Notes: a model not told the origin generated them from the letters alone. Shown: positions 26,049-36,433, counted from the first letter of the stretch. The stretch is DNA of 64,000 bases from Candidatus Aramenus sulfurataquae (GCA_000565255.1 ASRH01000007.1:18448-82447); one strand, 5' to 3'. Made by a program: numbers and translations.

Positions 26049-26296
26049 GTGAAAGTTCTCTGTTTATTTCTTAATATAGCGTTAAGTCTCACAATAGACG
26101 CCATTATGATCAGGAGGCAGAGGATCAATATCATGGCTATGTTTAAGAAAAAGCCGTAGAATGACGAGTCGGGAAAAGAGAACAAGTACTCCATGAACTG
26201 GTAGAACCACGGGATTGAGATTAGCCTGGAAAGCACTAAGAGGAGGAACATGACGGCCTTGCCCGTTGCTCGGTTCAACGTGAGAGCTAAGTCCAC
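26042..26296 (-). CDS. small membrane protein, 84 aa
   Basis: Two or three hydrophobic helices (about residues 13-30, 45-75) with short polar ends; no motif recognised. Its 3' end overlaps the stop region of the convergent regulator gene by 7 bases. Function unknown. Confidence 0.5.
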   Translation of the reverse strand: MDLALTLNRATGKAVMFLLLVLSRLISIPWFYQFMEYLFSFPDSSFYGFFLNIAMILILCLLIIMASIVRLNAILRNKQRTFTQ

Positions 26297-26387
26297 AGAA
26301 AAATAATGAGGGTAATATATTAATAAATCTCTTCCAATAGATTAGTTGATAATAAAGTTTTTAAATAGACTATAAAAATTGATAGAC

Positions 26388-26504
26388 ATGGTAAAGTACT
26401 GTCCAAGATAAGGAGCTCAGAACCTAGACGATGCTAGATTTTGTATGAGGTGTGGGTTCGATTTTCCCATAACTCAACAGCTCACTCAGTCGGCACAGCC
26501 TTAG
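26388..26504 (+). pseudogene. zinc-ribbon gene remnant
   Basis: An ATG at 26388 opens a frame reading MVKYCPR, a TAA stop at 26409-26411, then GAQNLDDARFCMRCGFDFP and a Gln-rich stretch before TAG at 26502. With a Cys codon in place of TAA this would be a perfect CxxC...CxxC zinc ribbon, very close to the ArnA N-terminus in layout. A TATA-like TTTTTAAATAGACTATAAAA sits upstream (26359-26378). So a short zinc-ribbon protein was disabled by a single-codon change and truncated. Confidence 0.55.
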
Positions 26505-26565
26505 TTTTGCTGCTAAAAATATTCATAAAATCAACGAAAACGACTTAAGTAAGTCAGTCAAGTAA

Positions 26566-27702
26566 CTATGCCTTCTGCTTGTTTCCCTTCCACTTTATGT
26601 ACTCTAGTACCTTAGGGATGTTAATCTTCATAGGGCAAACCTCCTTACAGTTCCCCGAGTGGGCACAGTACATTGCTGGCTTTGGGTCGTTGTATACTAC
26701 GTAGCTCCACATAGCTCCCATGGGTCCAGTGAATGGCGGATCACCCCACTTCACTCCAAGTGCTCTGTAGACGGGACAGTGGAGGTGGCACCTTCCGCAT
26801 CTAATGCAAAGCAAAGCCTCCCTGAGCACTGGGTCCTTGGATGCCTTTATTCTTCCGTTGTCCAGCAAAATGAGGTGGAACTCCTTGGGGCCATGGGCTG
26901 GGGATACTCTCTTCATCTCTATGTCAGCGGTCGACGAGGGCCCAGAGGTGAAGTTAACGTAAGTAGGTGGGTAGAGGCCGGCAAACGCTGACTGTACCAA
27001 GACCTCCTTTGTGGCGTCAGCTAGGGTGGGAACTATCTTGTCGACGCCAGTGATGGCGATGTGCATTGCAGGGGATATTGAGGAAAACCTTATGTTTCCC
27101 TCGTTCTCTATCAACGCTATAGTCCCAGTGTCTGAGGCAACGGCGTTTGCTCCAGTTATCCCTACGTCTGCATTAACGAACTTCTCCCTGAGGAACTGTC
27201 TTACCCTGGCCACGAGCTCCTCGTGCGTCGACCCCTCGTGCACCCCACCTATTTTCTCCTTGAGTAGCTTCTCCACCTCCTCCTTGGTCAAGTGAATGGC
27301 TGGGGCTATGATATGGGAAGGAGGCTGGTTAGCTAGCTGTATCAAGAACTCACCTAAGTCTGTTTCCCACACTTCGTTTCCCTGCCTTATGAGGAACTCC
27401 CTGATGCCGGCCTCGTAAGCTACCATGGATTTGCCCATGACTACCGTCTTCCCTTTCCCCACGATCTTCCCCACGATTTCCCTTGCCTCCTCAGGGGTAG
27501 AGGCTAGGTAGCCGTGACCGCCAGCCCTCTTCACGGAGTCCAGGGTCTTGTCTACGTAGTAGTCAAGGTTCTCCAGCACCTTGAGTTTTGCCTCTCTCAG
27601 CTCCTTTGCCAGATCCAGGATATAGGGGTGCTCCTTCAGTATCTTATATACCCTAGGTACGTTGTTGTTAATTGCTCTCTCCACAGCGATCTCCCAGCTC
27701 AT
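26566..27702 (-). CDS. LutB-like protein (LUD domain + two [4Fe-4S] clusters)
   Basis: A 378-residue protein. The N-terminal LUD/LutB domain ([40 protein letters not shown]) is followed by two C-terminal ferredoxin motifs, [14 protein letters not shown] and [13 protein letters not shown]. In bacteria LutABC oxidises L-lactate; archaea often have only A and B. Its start overlaps the stop of the LutA-like gene by 4 bases (ATGA), showing an operon. The electron donor, lactate or another 2-hydroxy acid, is inferred. Confidence 0.82.
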   Translation of the reverse strand: MSWEIAVERAINNNVPRVYKILKEHPYILDLAKELREAKLKVLENLDYYVDKTLDSVKRAGGHGYLASTPEEAREIVGKIVGKGKTVVMGKSMVAYEAGIREFLIRQGNEVWETDLGEFLIQLANQPPSHIIAPAIHLTKEEVEKLLKEKIGGVHEGSTHEELVARVRQFLREKFVNADVGITGANAVASDTGTIALIENEGNIRFSSISPAMHIAITGVDKIVPTLADATKEVLVQSAFAGLYPPTYVNFTSGPSSTADIEMKRVSPAHGPKEFHLILLDNGRIKASKDPVLREALLCIRCGRCHLHCPVYRALGVKWGDPPFTGPMGAMWSYVVYNDPKPAMYCAHSGNCKEVCPMKINIPKVLEYIKWKGNKQKA

Positions 27703-28565
27703 AGAATCACCTCAGCCACGTCCTTTACTTCGCCCTCGAAGTGGGGCGATAGAGTGACGTAGCAGATGGGGCACTGAACGAGGAGATTCTTGGACAGCTT
27801 GGACAGGGACTTGGCCCTCGCCTTGGCGACCTCTTCGCTTGCCTTGAAGTCCACAGGAGCTAACGGCCCACCGCAACAGAACGACGTGTCCTTTCCCGTC
27901 ACCATCTCGTCCTCTACGAGCTTTACCTTTATCTTCTCCCTGAACTTGTCCCTAAGGTTGAGGAACCTTGAGTATAGGCAGGAGTCGTGTATGGTGTAAA
28001 CGTTGCCGTCACCCTCCTTCGCCTCCACGAGCTCAATGTAGTTAACCACCTCCACGTCGAATGAGAAGAACTCAGAGTATCTAGTCAAAGCGTGGTGAGT
28101 ATGTGGGTCAACGGTGATTATCCTCTTCACTCCCCTTTCCTTGAACCTTTCGTAGACCTTCTTAGCGTACTCCTGGAACTCGTCTAGGAAACCAAGCTCA
28201 AGGAGTAAAGCGCCGCTGTAGGGCTCGTCATCGTATAGGTAGGCAAGTTTTATTCCCTTTGCGGTCAACGCGTTGGAGATCTTCCTCAGTACGTTGTAAG
28301 CCCTGTTGAGCTGTGCCTCAGATGGCTTTAGCTTGGAGGCAAGGGGGGTCAAAGACTTAAGGGCAGAGAGGTAGGGGAGGAACCTATTGAAAATGGGAAA
28401 AAGCGGGGCCAGTTGGTACATACATGAGGTGTAGATTATGGTTTCCCCAGACCTAGGTAGGTCCCTCGTCCACCCAGTACATATTCCCTTGTCCACGGGG
28501 AAAGGCATCATGTTCCTTTCCAGGTTTTCCACCAATACGTCCCTAAGCGTTTTTAAGTCGTTCAT
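27699..28565 (-). CDS. LutA-like (Fe-S)-binding oxidoreductase, CCG domains
   Basis: A 288-residue protein of the heterodisulfide reductase B / GlpC / LutA group. The cysteine-rich CCG motifs are visible in [12 protein letters not shown] and [12 protein letters not shown]; a further HDSCLYSRF site and CTGWTRDL occur. LutA normally has two full CCG domains; here the first is degenerate. Upstream gene of the pair with LutB; the product probably passes electrons from the LUD partner. Confidence 0.75.
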   Translation of the reverse strand: MNDLKTLRDVLVENLERNMMPFPVDKGICTGWTRDLPRSGETIIYTSCMYQLAPLFPIFNRFLPYLSALKSLTPLASKLKPSEAQLNRAYNVLRKISNALTAKGIKLAYLYDDEPYSGALLLELGFLDEFQEYAKKVYERFKERGVKRIITVDPHTHHALTRYSEFFSFDVEVVNYIELVEAKEGDGNVYTIHDSCLYSRFLNLRDKFREKIKVKLVEDEMVTGKDTSFCCGGPLAPVDFKASEEVAKARAKSLSKLSKNLLVQCPICYVTLSPHFEGEVKDVAEVIL

Positions 28566-28614
28566 TGAGGATTAGTGGCGAAATGGATTAATTTGCGTTT
28601 TCCCTTCTACACGT

Positions 28615-29580
28615 GTGATCCTCGCAGTAGACGGAGGGGCAACCAAGACCGTAGCCTTAGTGTTCAAGGACGAGGTACTTGGGGTTGGAGTGTCGTCCTC
28701 TGGAAACTTCGTGGAAGTAGGGGAAGAGAAGGCGAAGGAGAACCTGCTTGAGGCCGTAAACGAGGCGTTAATGAACGCCTCCGCCTCCATTGATGAGGTC
28801 AAGGAGGCTACCTTCTCCCTGGCTGGGGTAGGCGACTCGAGGAAGTTCACTGAGGTTGGAGAAAGGATAGTCAAAAGCATCTTTAGGAACGCAAAGGTGC
28901 AGAACGACGGCTATGGAGCTTTGAGGGCAACCGCAATGTTCAAGGAGGGGGCGGTGTTTGCCCCTGGTACCGGTAGCGTGGCATTCCTCCAAAAGGGCGG
29001 TAAGGTGGCGAGGATCGGGGGGTGGGGCTGGTTCTTCGGCGACGAGGGCTCCGCCTCGTGGATAGCCAAGAGGGCCATAACCTACGCCACCAGGAGCGTC
29101 GACGGGGTAGAGGTGGAGAGCGTCCTTCCAAGGGAGGTGGAGAAGTTCTTCGGCGACGAGTTCAGGGAAGTCGTTACTAGGCTCAGCAAGGAGCAGAACA
29201 AGAGGGAGATAGCTAGTTTCGCTGTGAGGGTAGATCAACTTTCCGCCACTGACGCCCTCGCATTCAAGGTAATGAAAGAGGCGAGCGAGTACATAGATGC
29301 TATGGTGGAGAGGCTTAAGAGAGAGGTGGACAACGTTTACTTGTTGGGAGGGGTCATGAGGTCGAACACGGTGAGGAGGTTGCTGAGGAACAAGGTGAGG
29401 CACTTCATGGGGTACCACGCTGTTGTGGGCGGAGTAGTTGAGTTGTTGAAGGTAAACGACGAGGAGACAAGGGATAACCTGGTGAGGCAGGTAAACAGGG
29501 CTTTGGCAAGGCTACCTCCAGAGAGGCTGAGGAAGTACCTTTTTATAGAGAGCGTGGACGAATTATATCATGGACTATAG
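28615..29580 (+). CDS. BadF/BadG-family kinase (GlcNAc kinase / hexokinase-like)
   Basis: A 321-residue ASKHA-fold ATPase. Phosphate 1: [17 protein letters not shown]; phosphate 2: GTGSVAFL; connect and adenosine motifs: [18 protein letters not shown] and [13 protein letters not shown]. The layout resembles the Sulfolobus tokodaii ATP-dependent hexokinase/GlcNAc kinase. Alternatives in this family include activators of CoA-reductases, but these carry a [4Fe-4S] site that is not seen. GTG start; its stop overlaps the next synthetase gene by 11 bases. Confidence 0.75.
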   Translation: MILAVDGGATKTVALVFKDEVLGVGVSSSGNFVEVGEEKAKENLLEAVNEALMNASASIDEVKEATFSLAGVGDSRKFTEVGERIVKSIFRNAKVQNDGYGALRATAMFKEGAVFAPGTGSVAFLQKGGKVARIGGWGWFFGDEGSASWIAKRAITYATRSVDGVEVESVLPREVEKFFGDEFREVVTRLSKEQNKREIASFAVRVDQLSATDALAFKVMKEASEYIDAMVERLKREVDNVYLLGGVMRSNTVRRLLRNKVRHFMGYHAVVGGVVELLKVNDEETRDNLVRQVNRALARLPPERLRKYLFIESVDELYHGL

Positions 29581-31231
29581 CACAGTTTACCAATTGGCTT
29601 TAGAGAGGCCAGAGAACTACTGGGGACCCTTTGCCTCCTCCCTCAAGTGGTTTAGGGGGTGGGAAAAAGCCCTAGATGGCAGGTCGTGGTTTGTCAACGG
29701 GAAAACTAACATAGCGTGGAACTCCCTCTCCCATGGAGGAAAGGCTCTCATCTGGTACGGTGAGAGGGGCTACAGGGAAGTCAGTTACGACGAGCTTGAC
29801 AGGATGTCTAGGCAGATAGCCTCGAGATTGCCGGGGAGGGGAAAGAGGGTCGCAATCTACATGCCAAATACGCCAGAGGCCATAGCCACTGGCCTAGCGT
29901 GTGCTAGGAAGGGGGTGATTTACTCTCTCATCTTCGCTGGGCTTGGAGAGGAGGCGGTCAAGGTTAGGCTAGACGACTTCAAGCCAGATCTCCTAGTCAA
30001 AGCGGACAAGACCTATAGGCGCGGTAAGGAGATACCCCTATATTTTAAGGGGGACGTAGTGCTGGAGAGGGAGAAAGCGCTTGACTTCCCTGAGGAGTTC
30101 AAGGGCTTCGAGGAGGTGGAGAGCAACGAGCCCCTCAAGGTTATGTACACCTCAGGGACTACGGGAAGGCCAAAGGGTATAATCCTTCCCCATGGGGCGT
30201 GGATGGTAGGAGACTACGTGGTGTTCAACTTAATGTTCTCCCTAAAGCCTGGTGACGTGGTGTTTACTACTGCAGACATAGGCTGGATAACCTTCTCGAG
30301 GATTATGTACGCTACCCTGTTGCACGGTGCCACCCTCGTCTTCATGGAGGGAGCCCCGGACTACCCCAAAGACAGGGTGGCAAAGATAATCGACGAGGTT
30401 AGGCCAAAGGTCTTCTTTACTTCCCCCACGCTTTTGAGGCTGCTGAGGAAGCTCAACGTTAAGCCCCCAAGGGTTGAGTTCGCGGCCACTGCAGGAGAGA
30501 TCATGGACGAGGCAAGCTGGGACTTCGTTAAGACTTTCTCCGACCTTTACACTGACGTGTACGGCCAGACGGAGATGGGCTACGTCGTGGGAACTCCCTT
30601 TAGTCTAGGCGTGGAGCCCAAGAAGCCCTTTGCGGGAGTACCTTTCCCTGGGGCAGTGTTGGACACTGTGGACGAAGAGGGAAAGCACGTGGACGGGGTG
30701 GGAGAACTGGTGCTCAAAACCCCTTTCCCTACGCAGTTTATCGGCGTCTTGAACAACGAAGAGAAGTACAAGGAGTACATGAGGTTCGGCTTCCACCACT
30801 CTGGGGACCTAGCGGTGATTGAAGGGGGCTACGTCAGGATAGTGGGGAGGACTGACGACATGATCAAGGTGGCCGGGCATAGGCTGACAAGCGGGGAGGT
30901 AGAGGCAGTAATTCAAAGCATACCCGGAGTTGTGGAAGTGGCAGCAGTTGGCGTGCCAGACGAGGTAAAGGGGGAGGTGATTGATATCTTCGTTGTAGGC
31001 GAGGTGAACGAGGAAGAGGTGAGAAAGAAGGTGAGGGATTCCCTCGGCCCAATATACGTTGTGGACAAGGTCTTCAAAGTCAACAGGCTACCCAGATCTA
31101 GGAGCGGGAAGGTGATGAGGAGGGCTTTGAGGGACGCTTTGTTGGGCAAGAAGTTCGACGAGACGCTCCTAGAGGACCCGGAGGTAACGAGGGAAATTAT
31201 TGAGGCTATAGAGTCTAAAAAATCTATATAG
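29570..31231 (+). CDS. acyl-CoA synthetase, AMP-forming (short form)
   Basis: A 553-residue ANL enzyme. Motifs: [72 protein letters not shown] and the acyl-activating lysine in [13 protein letters not shown]. Relative to the copy at 10185-12017 it is about 60 residues shorter and lacks parts of the central region, so its substrate probably differs. It is coupled to the kinase gene upstream by overlap. Substrate not determinable. Confidence 0.85.
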   Translation: MDYSTVYQLALERPENYWGPFASSLKWFRGWEKALDGRSWFVNGKTNIAWNSLSHGGKALIWYGERGYREVSYDELDRMSRQIASRLPGRGKRVAIYMPNTPEAIATGLACARKGVIYSLIFAGLGEEAVKVRLDDFKPDLLVKADKTYRRGKEIPLYFKGDVVLEREKALDFPEEFKGFEEVESNEPLKVMYTSGTTGRPKGIILPHGAWMVGDYVVFNLMFSLKPGDVVFTTADIGWITFSRIMYATLLHGATLVFMEGAPDYPKDRVAKIIDEVRPKVFFTSPTLLRLLRKLNVKPPRVEFAATAGEIMDEASWDFVKTFSDLYTDVYGQTEMGYVVGTPFSLGVEPKKPFAGVPFPGAVLDTVDEEGKHVDGVGELVLKTPFPTQFIGVLNNEEKYKEYMRFGFHHSGDLAVIEGGYVRIVGRTDDMIKVAGHRLTSGEVEAVIQSIPGVVEVAAVGVPDEVKGEVIDIFVVGEVNEEEVRKKVRDSLGPIYVVDKVFKVNRLPRSRSGKVMRRALRDALLGKKFDETLLEDPEVTREIIEAIESKKSI

Positions 31232-31287
31232 ACGCCTAGAAAGAGAAAATTAAAGTGAATTTATAAAGTCAAATCCAACAATTTATT

Positions 31288-32844
31288 ATGCGCAGGAGCT
31301 CGTCTCTAGTCCTCTTGGCTTTTGTCCTCTTCCTGCTCATCCCCGTTAGTGCCCACTCTCAGTCCACAGCAACCCCCATAAAGCACGTGATCATCATAAT
31401 AGAGGAAAACCACTCCTTCGACAACCTCTTTGGCACTTATCCTTTTGGCTATCCTCCCATTATCAACAACGTCACCCTCTCAGTCATGGAACCATATGGC
31501 CTATACCAGAACTACACTCAGCTACTAGAGTCAAGCAATGGAGAGCTGGACTACATCTCAGTACCCAACGTTCCTTGGCTTCCCTTCTTGGGCTACTCCC
31601 ACCCCTACTACGCAGACGCCTACTCCACCGTAGACCCTTATGAGGGTTGGAGCGCCTACCACGGGGACTACTGGTTCGACACTTACGACGGCTTTGTCTA
31701 TTATTCCGGCCCCCAGTCCATGGCCTACTTCTCCTATCAACAGCTCTCCCCCCTCTGGGACTACGCTGAGGAGTACGTATTGGCAGACGACTACTTCGCC
31801 CCAGTAATGGGACTAACGGAGCCCAACAGAATTGCCTATTTGACCGGCTTCCCTCCTAACTTCTACACAGACGACGCCTCTAACGTGATACCCGTAAACT
31901 ACAGCATTTTTTACCAGCTCAGCGAGTACAACGTATCCTGGGGTTACTTCGTCTATGACTATAGCGGAGGGATACCTTGGCCACTTAACGCTTTCGTGGG
32001 CATAAGCCAGTACTCCTCCCACTTCCACGACATCTCTGCCTTTTACCGGGACTTGAAGGATGGCCTACTTCCCTCGGTGTCGTGGGTGATGTTCATAGGC
32101 TGTAACGACGACAAGTACGACATACACCCGCCATACAATGTGACAGCGGGAGAAGTTGAGCTGGTCAAGGTAATAGACGCAGTTATGGAGAGCAAGTACT
32201 GGAACTCCTCTGTGATCTTCGTGACGTTTGACGAGGGAGGGGGCTACTTTGACCAAGTAGTTCCTCCTGCAGTGAACCACTACGGGTTAGGGCAGAGGAT
32301 ATCCCTGTTGATTATTTCTCCCTACGCCAAGGAGGCCTACGTTAACAACTACACAATGTCCGGGTACACTCTTCTAGAGTTCATAGACTACAACTTCCGC
32401 CTCCCTTACATCTCAAGCTACGCAGAGCAGGGAGTACAGGGACTACTGCAGAGCTTTAACTTCTCCTTTGCTAGGCCTCCAGTCATTCTGACGCCGTCTA
32501 ACTGGACCTACCCAATCCCCCTACAGTACCCAGTGCACTATGGGTTCATAGCTACCGTGCCCAACTACAATGGCTATGCCTCTGTTAATCAAGTGCCGGA
32601 GTTGACGCTACTCCTTCCCTTTGAGGCTTTGGGCTTCGCACTTCTCTTTGCGTCATTTAGGCTCAAGTTTCTCCTCAAGTACTCCTTGCTACTCCTCTTA
32701 GCTACGTCCATTGTTTCTGGCGTGGTTTACGCAGTAGACAACATCTACCAGTTCGTCACGGAGTACTACCTAGCTTCGTCATTTATAGGGCTACTAGCAG
32801 GAGGAGCCCTCTTCGCGAGGTCGAGAAGGTGGTCTGGGAAGTAG
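31288..32844 (+). CDS. secreted/membrane-anchored phosphoesterase (acid phosphatase / phospholipase C family)
   Basis: A 518-residue exported protein. A signal peptide (residues about 1-25, SSLVLLAFVLFLLIPVSA then HS) precedes the phosphoesterase core: HVIIIIEENHSFDNLFGTYP contains the ENHSFDN metal/phosphate motif, later FVTFDEGGGYFDQVVPPAVN and YGLGQRISLLIISPYA. Two or three C-terminal transmembrane segments (about 445-515) would anchor it outside the cell. In acid-phosphatase/phospholipase C members this family hydrolyses phosphomono- or diesters; likely phosphate scavenging. Many potential N-glycosylation sites (NxS/T), as expected on the surface. Confidence 0.8.
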   Translation: MRRSSSLVLLAFVLFLLIPVSAHSQSTATPIKHVIIIIEENHSFDNLFGTYPFGYPPIINNVTLSVMEPYGLYQNYTQLLESSNGELDYISVPNVPWLPFLGYSHPYYADAYSTVDPYEGWSAYHGDYWFDTYDGFVYYSGPQSMAYFSYQQLSPLWDYAEEYVLADDYFAPVMGLTEPNRIAYLTGFPPNFYTDDASNVIPVNYSIFYQLSEYNVSWGYFVYDYSGGIPWPLNAFVGISQYSSHFHDISAFYRDLKDGLLPSVSWVMFIGCNDDKYDIHPPYNVTAGEVELVKVIDAVMESKYWNSSVIFVTFDEGGGYFDQVVPPAVNHYGLGQRISLLIISPYAKEAYVNNYTMSGYTLLEFIDYNFRLPYISSYAEQGVQGLLQSFNFSFARPPVILTPSNWTYPIPLQYPVHYGFIATVPNYNGYASVNQVPELTLLLPFEALGFALLFASFRLKFLLKYSLLLLLATSIVSGVVYAVDNIYQFVTEYYLASSFIGLLAGGALFARSRRWSGK

Positions 32845-33367
32845 CGGAAACTGCTTTCTTAACCTCTTTTTTACCTTGTTCCTTTGAGGGCCTTGAGATG
32901 TCCATGTTCTCATACCTAGCGAGGCAAAGCGACAGGAAGGCTGAGAACTTAGGGACGTGGCTGGGCGTAGTTGGCGTCCTCTTAACGAGCACTTTGGTTT
33001 ACTACTTCCTACTATCCTGATCACTGACGTTGCGGAGCACGTCATGAAGCTGTTGCTAGGCTTTACCTTCCTGGCCTTTGCCACAGCCTTCGTCTTTCGC
33101 GATTACCCCAAGCCGTCCAGTGCCTTAATAGTTGGACTAGTGGGAGTCCTAGCGGAGGGAGTTGAGGTGAACCTCTTTGAAGTCTCCTCGTACCTCATGA
33201 CCGGGGAACTGTTGCCAGCCTTCTTAGGGGGATCATTGGGCTTCTTTTGGGTCCTCCTTCTGTCGTACTTTGTGGCAATGAGGGTCAAGGAGAAAGTAAT
33301 GAAAGCGATAGCGGTCTCCGTGCTTTACCTCGTGGGTTTCGTGGTGTTGACTAGCGGTCTAATCTAG
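32829..33367 (+). pseudogene. membrane permease with EG(L/V)E repeats (FTR1-like), split by a frameshift
   Basis: Two frames together form one polytopic protein. The first (32829-33020) ends GVVGVLLTSTLVYYFLLS and has FEGLE in the first helix; the second continues from about 33010 as TILITDVAEHVMKLLLGF and has AEGVE in a later helix. A one-base indel near 33005-33013 explains both. The duplicated E-G-x-E motif on two helices resembles the REGLE of FTR1/OFeT iron permeases, or the paired acidic motifs of TMEM165/GDT1. It is either a pseudogene or a sequencing error; intact length would be about 180 residues. Confidence 0.45.
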
Positions 33368-33397
33368 ATTTTTTAGCTTTTCCATCAAAGTTTACCT

Positions 33398-33967
33398 ATG
33401 AAAGTCGTCATTTTTACCTCAAGTAGGGAGGCAGCAATGGAGGAGCCAGTCTCCTGCGATAGAGATACAGTAAAGGTGGACGCAAGCAAGTGCACAGGGA
33501 GTAGCATAACCATTGCCCCCCACTTGGCTAGGTACTTAAAGGACCTTGGGTTTCACGTTGTGGTAGTAGACCCCTTTGGCGAGTCCTATGAGGCAGACCA
33601 AGTAATAAAGGGAACCACTTTCCAAGTCCCTGACGAGGTGGTAAAGGACAGCTACGTGGTAGTTGCCACGAGGCACGTCTACGATACTTGGGCAATAATG
33701 AAGTCCATCTATGGAGGGGCCAGGGAGATCGCAGTAGTGATGAGCTTGAGGAGGGCTAAGGAGATAATGAAGAGGCTTATGCAGGCGGGCATAGAGAAAG
33801 AGAAGCTTAGGAAGCTCAGGATACCCGCGGGACTCGACCTGGGAGGAAAGAGCGAGAAAGAGGTCGCCTTAAGTATAGTAGCTGAGATACTGGCAGTAGA
33901 AAGGGGAGGTAGTGGTAGACCGCTAAGGGAAGTTAAGGGCTTCGAGAGGATGCTCGATGAACTTTAA
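33398..33967 (+). CDS. XdhC/CoxI-family protein (Rossmann domain)
   Basis: A 189-residue protein with the XdhC C-terminal NAD-like Rossmann domain: LGFHVVVVDPFGE, SYVVVATRHVYD, and the characteristic RIPAGLDLGGKSEKEVALSIVAEI. XdhC proteins insert sulfurated molybdenum cofactor into xanthine-dehydrogenase-family enzymes; the N-terminal CoxI part is short or absent. No molybdenum hydroxylase gene is in the window. Overlaps the TrmO gene by 11 bases. Confidence 0.78.
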   Translation: MKVVIFTSSREAAMEEPVSCDRDTVKVDASKCTGSSITIAPHLARYLKDLGFHVVVVDPFGESYEADQVIKGTTFQVPDEVVKDSYVVVATRHVYDTWAIMKSIYGGAREIAVVMSLRRAKEIMKRLMQAGIEKEKLRKLRIPAGLDLGGKSEKEVALSIVAEILAVERGGSGRPLREVKGFERMLDEL

Positions 33968-34397
33968 GCCAATTGGTTACGTAAGGCGGGGCAAGGGCGC
34001 GTCTAGGAAGGAAATCGTTGACCTAGTCATCCTAGAGGAGTACGCAGAAGGGCTAAAGGGCATTGAGGAGTTCTCCCACCTCTTCGTGCTCTACTTCATG
34101 CACTTGGCCAAGGAGGACAAGCTCGTTAGAGAGCTGGACGGTGTAAAGGTTGGAGTATTTGCCACCAGAAGCCCTAACAGGCCAAACCCGATAGGCCTCT
34201 CCGTCGTGGAGTTGTTGTCCGTGGAGGGCAACGCGCTTAAGGTAAGGGGGATAAACGCCTTTGACGGTACCCCAATCTTGGACGTAAAGCCCTACGACGA
34301 GTGGGACTCCGTGCAGAACCCAAGGGTTCCCGAGTGGTACAAGAGGACGCACTTAAAAGAACAGGGGCTTTGCGGTCAGCCTCACGAAGGGGGTTAG
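33957..34397 (+). CDS. trmO: tRNA (t6A37) N6-methyltransferase TrmO (TsaA)
   Basis: A 146-residue UPF0066-family protein. Visible: FKPIGYVRRGKGASRKEIVDL, FSHLFVLYFMHL, the signature TRSPNRPNPIGLSVVELL, and GTPILDVKPYDEWDS. It makes m6t6A in tRNA in bacteria and is assigned by homology. Single domain, typical length for archaea. Convergent with the TldE-like gene, overlapping by 45 bases. Confidence 0.85.
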   Translation: MNFKPIGYVRRGKGASRKEIVDLVILEEYAEGLKGIEEFSHLFVLYFMHLAKEDKLVRELDGVKVGVFATRSPNRPNPIGLSVVELLSVEGNALKVRGINAFDGTPILDVKPYDEWDSVQNPRVPEWYKRTHLKEQGLCGQPHEGG

Positions 34398-35423
34398 CCC
34401 CCCGTGTTCCTCGTCCACCATGACGTTCTTGACGTCGCTTGTCACGGCGTCAATTGAGGCTAGGTCCATGAAGCGTATTGCTACCTCCCTAAGGAACACC
34501 TTCCCCGAGCCCACTAGCACTGCAGTCCTAGGGAAGAGCCTCACGCTGTTCTTCACCACCTCTACGTAGTTTGTCCCCAGCACCAGTATACCGTCCTTGG
34601 TCTCCTCCAACAGCTCGTTAACCTTCCAGTCACCCCTCTTTAGCTCCACGGTAAAGTAGTCGGGCTTTGGAAGGGCTCCCCTACCGTTTCCCGGGGTTCC
34701 GGTGGCGAGCGATCCTATGTAGTTCACCACGTAGCCGTCCCCTATTAGTTCCTTGGCCTCAGTCCTAGTCCCCTCGTCGTCAAAAGCTGAGAAACCAACT
34801 GAGAAGGGGTTCTTCGGGTTATCGTACACTGTGACCTCCCCGAACAGCTTCTCTCCCTTGTTAAAGAAACGGGAGTCCTCCCTCATGAGCTGTAGGATAA
34901 CGTGGAAAAGCTTTGCAGTGGCCTCGGGATCGAGGATGACATTTGCCGACTCCATAAAGCGAGGTCTGCCTTGTGGTAATGACGGCACCAGCTTTAAGAA
35001 CTCTATGACAGACTTGACGTCCTTTGGCGATCCTGTAAAACCAAAGCTCTCTTCCCCTACCTTTACGTAGTTAACGACCTTTACCTCCTCACACACGTTC
35101 CCCCTGTAGGTTATCCTCCTAGTTACCTTCTTTGACTTTACCTTGACTCCCTCCTGCAAGAAAGTAGATAGCACTTCCTCAGCTCTCTCCCAGTCCTTTA
35201 CCTCTTCCCTGACGTAACTAGCGCAATTAAAGGGCACTTCCTCTCCTTCGCTGTCCCCCACTTGCCACCTCCCTTTGAATAGGTACCGGCTCAAAGAGAG
35301 CGAGGAAGTTCTTTTGTACACACCTTGGGACAGGGTGGAGCTCTCTCCCTCAATTACTTCCTCTAAAAGCTCAAACTTCACACCTAAAGTGTGTGGAAAA
35401 AAGGAAAAATCTCTTTCCGTCAC
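34353..35423 (-). CDS. TldE/PmbA-like metalloprotease-fold protein
   Basis: A 356-residue TldD/TldE-family protein recognised by YVKVGEESFGFTGSP, FSVGFSAFDDEGTRTEAKELI and GSLATGTPGNGRGA, and by the closing LASIDAVTSDVKNVMVDEEHGGL. The HExxxH zinc motif of TldD is not found, so it fits the non-catalytic TldE/PmbA partner, or an inactive relative, and it is shorter than usual (about 440). No TldD gene is in the window. Transcribed just after the small 4-TM gene, which it overlaps by 4 bases. Confidence 0.65.
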   Translation of the reverse strand: MTERDFSFFPHTLGVKFELLEEVIEGESSTLSQGVYKRTSSLSLSRYLFKGRWQVGDSEGEEVPFNCASYVREEVKDWERAEEVLSTFLQEGVKVKSKKVTRRITYRGNVCEEVKVVNYVKVGEESFGFTGSPKDVKSVIEFLKLVPSLPQGRPRFMESANVILDPEATAKLFHVILQLMREDSRFFNKGEKLFGEVTVYDNPKNPFSVGFSAFDDEGTRTEAKELIGDGYVVNYIGSLATGTPGNGRGALPKPDYFTVELKRGDWKVNELLEETKDGILVLGTNYVEVVKNSVRLFPRTAVLVGSGKVFLREVAIRFMDLASIDAVTSDVKNVMVDEEHGGLTPFVRLTAKPLFF

Positions 35424-35806
35424 TTCCTGTCCAGTCTCCAGAGCAACAGTGATACTACTATCAAGATGACGTCAAGCACTAGGGATATCTCCACGTATGG
35501 GTTAACTGGTAGCTTCTTCCCCACGAAGAGGGCAGGCGCAGTCCTAGTCTCCACGAGCAGTAGAGTATCTATAACGTAGAAGACCGTTGCTGGAAGGTAG
35601 AGTGCCCTAATCCCTTGGATGAAGGCAATTGCGGCAACTATTGCTAGGGCAGCTGTAAAGCCGAAGAACACTCTGTATATTAGCGTCGCCGTTGGGTTAG
35701 GCAACACCGCAGAAGTCAAGTCCATGTGAACTCCTGCCCATAGCGCCGACAGCAGCATTCCCGTCCATCTTAGCGCCAATTTTTCCATTCCTATCTTTTC
35801 TGCCAT
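35420..35806 (-). CDS. small 4-TM membrane protein, 128 aa
   Basis: Four predicted helices: residues about 12-30 (LRWTGMLLSALWAGVH), 40-65, 68-85 and 100-122 (EISLVLDVILIVVSLLLW), with basic ends. Closely paralogous to the defective gene at 7482-7856 (shared PAP/PALFVG..LP loop and LDV(L/I)LI helix). Function unknown. It starts an operon with the TldE-like gene. The upstream sequence (35807-35865) is A/T-rich and could carry the promoter. Confidence 0.65.
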   Translation of the reverse strand: MAEKIGMEKLALRWTGMLLSALWAGVHMDLTSAVLPNPTATLIYRVFFGFTAALAIVAAIAFIQGIRALYLPATVFYVIDTLLLVETRTAPALFVGKKLPVNPYVEISLVLDVILIVVSLLLWRLDRK

Positions 35807-35867
35807 TGAAGTAAAAATAGTTAAAATATAAAAATATCTTTTCCCAAATCATATGTCAATTTAAAAA

Positions 35868-36231
35868 TTACTTGACTATAGATACTATCCTCTTAAACGC
35901 GTTGTCTAGTTCCTTCCAGATGTTCTCGGCCTCCACTTTCTCATGACCTCCAACATGCGGTAGTACTCAACGTATGTCCCATCGTTGTTCTCAAACGCGT
36001 GTATCTTCAGTGGACTCTCTATGCCTGCCCTCAAGTTCCTGGAGAAGAGCTTGAATGTATAGCCCGGTCTAAATACGTCAATGTGTAGTTCTCCATTGTT
36101 TTGAAGTCAGCCCTCCTCAGGTTCTCTTGGGCGTTCACCCTTGAGATTATCTTCATGTCGTTGGAAATTACGGACCCCTCGAGCATCTTTAACGTAGTCT
36201 CAAAGTCGCACTTAGACTTGAAGGCCTTCAT
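35868..36231 (-). pseudogene. DUF302 family gene, frameshifted twice
   Basis: Read on the minus strand from ATG 36231, the first frame gives CDFETTLKMLEGSVISNDMK and ends near 36031; the protein continues in a second frame as IDVFRPGYTFKLFSRN then LRAGIESPLKIHAFENNDGT, then in a third frame as VEAENIWKELDNAFKRIVSI with stop at 35868. Joined, this is a complete DUF302 domain (about 115 residues), a small fold often paired with redox or sulfur proteins. Two frame changes mean it is dead or misread. Confidence 0.6.
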
Positions 36232-36433
36232 AGGAAATTGAAAGCCTCAGTACATTTAAATAGTATTCCCAAATCGTCCGTCTAATTAAACGTATGCAGT
36301 TTTTAACTGTTGCTCAGTTCCCTGAGCTCACTTTGCGTTAGGTGTTTTTTGCAGGGAAGGGATTCTGGCTCTGACGTGACGGGTTCAGCAGAGGATGGAA
36401 CATTTATATTTATCATGGAGGTATTATTCTTAG

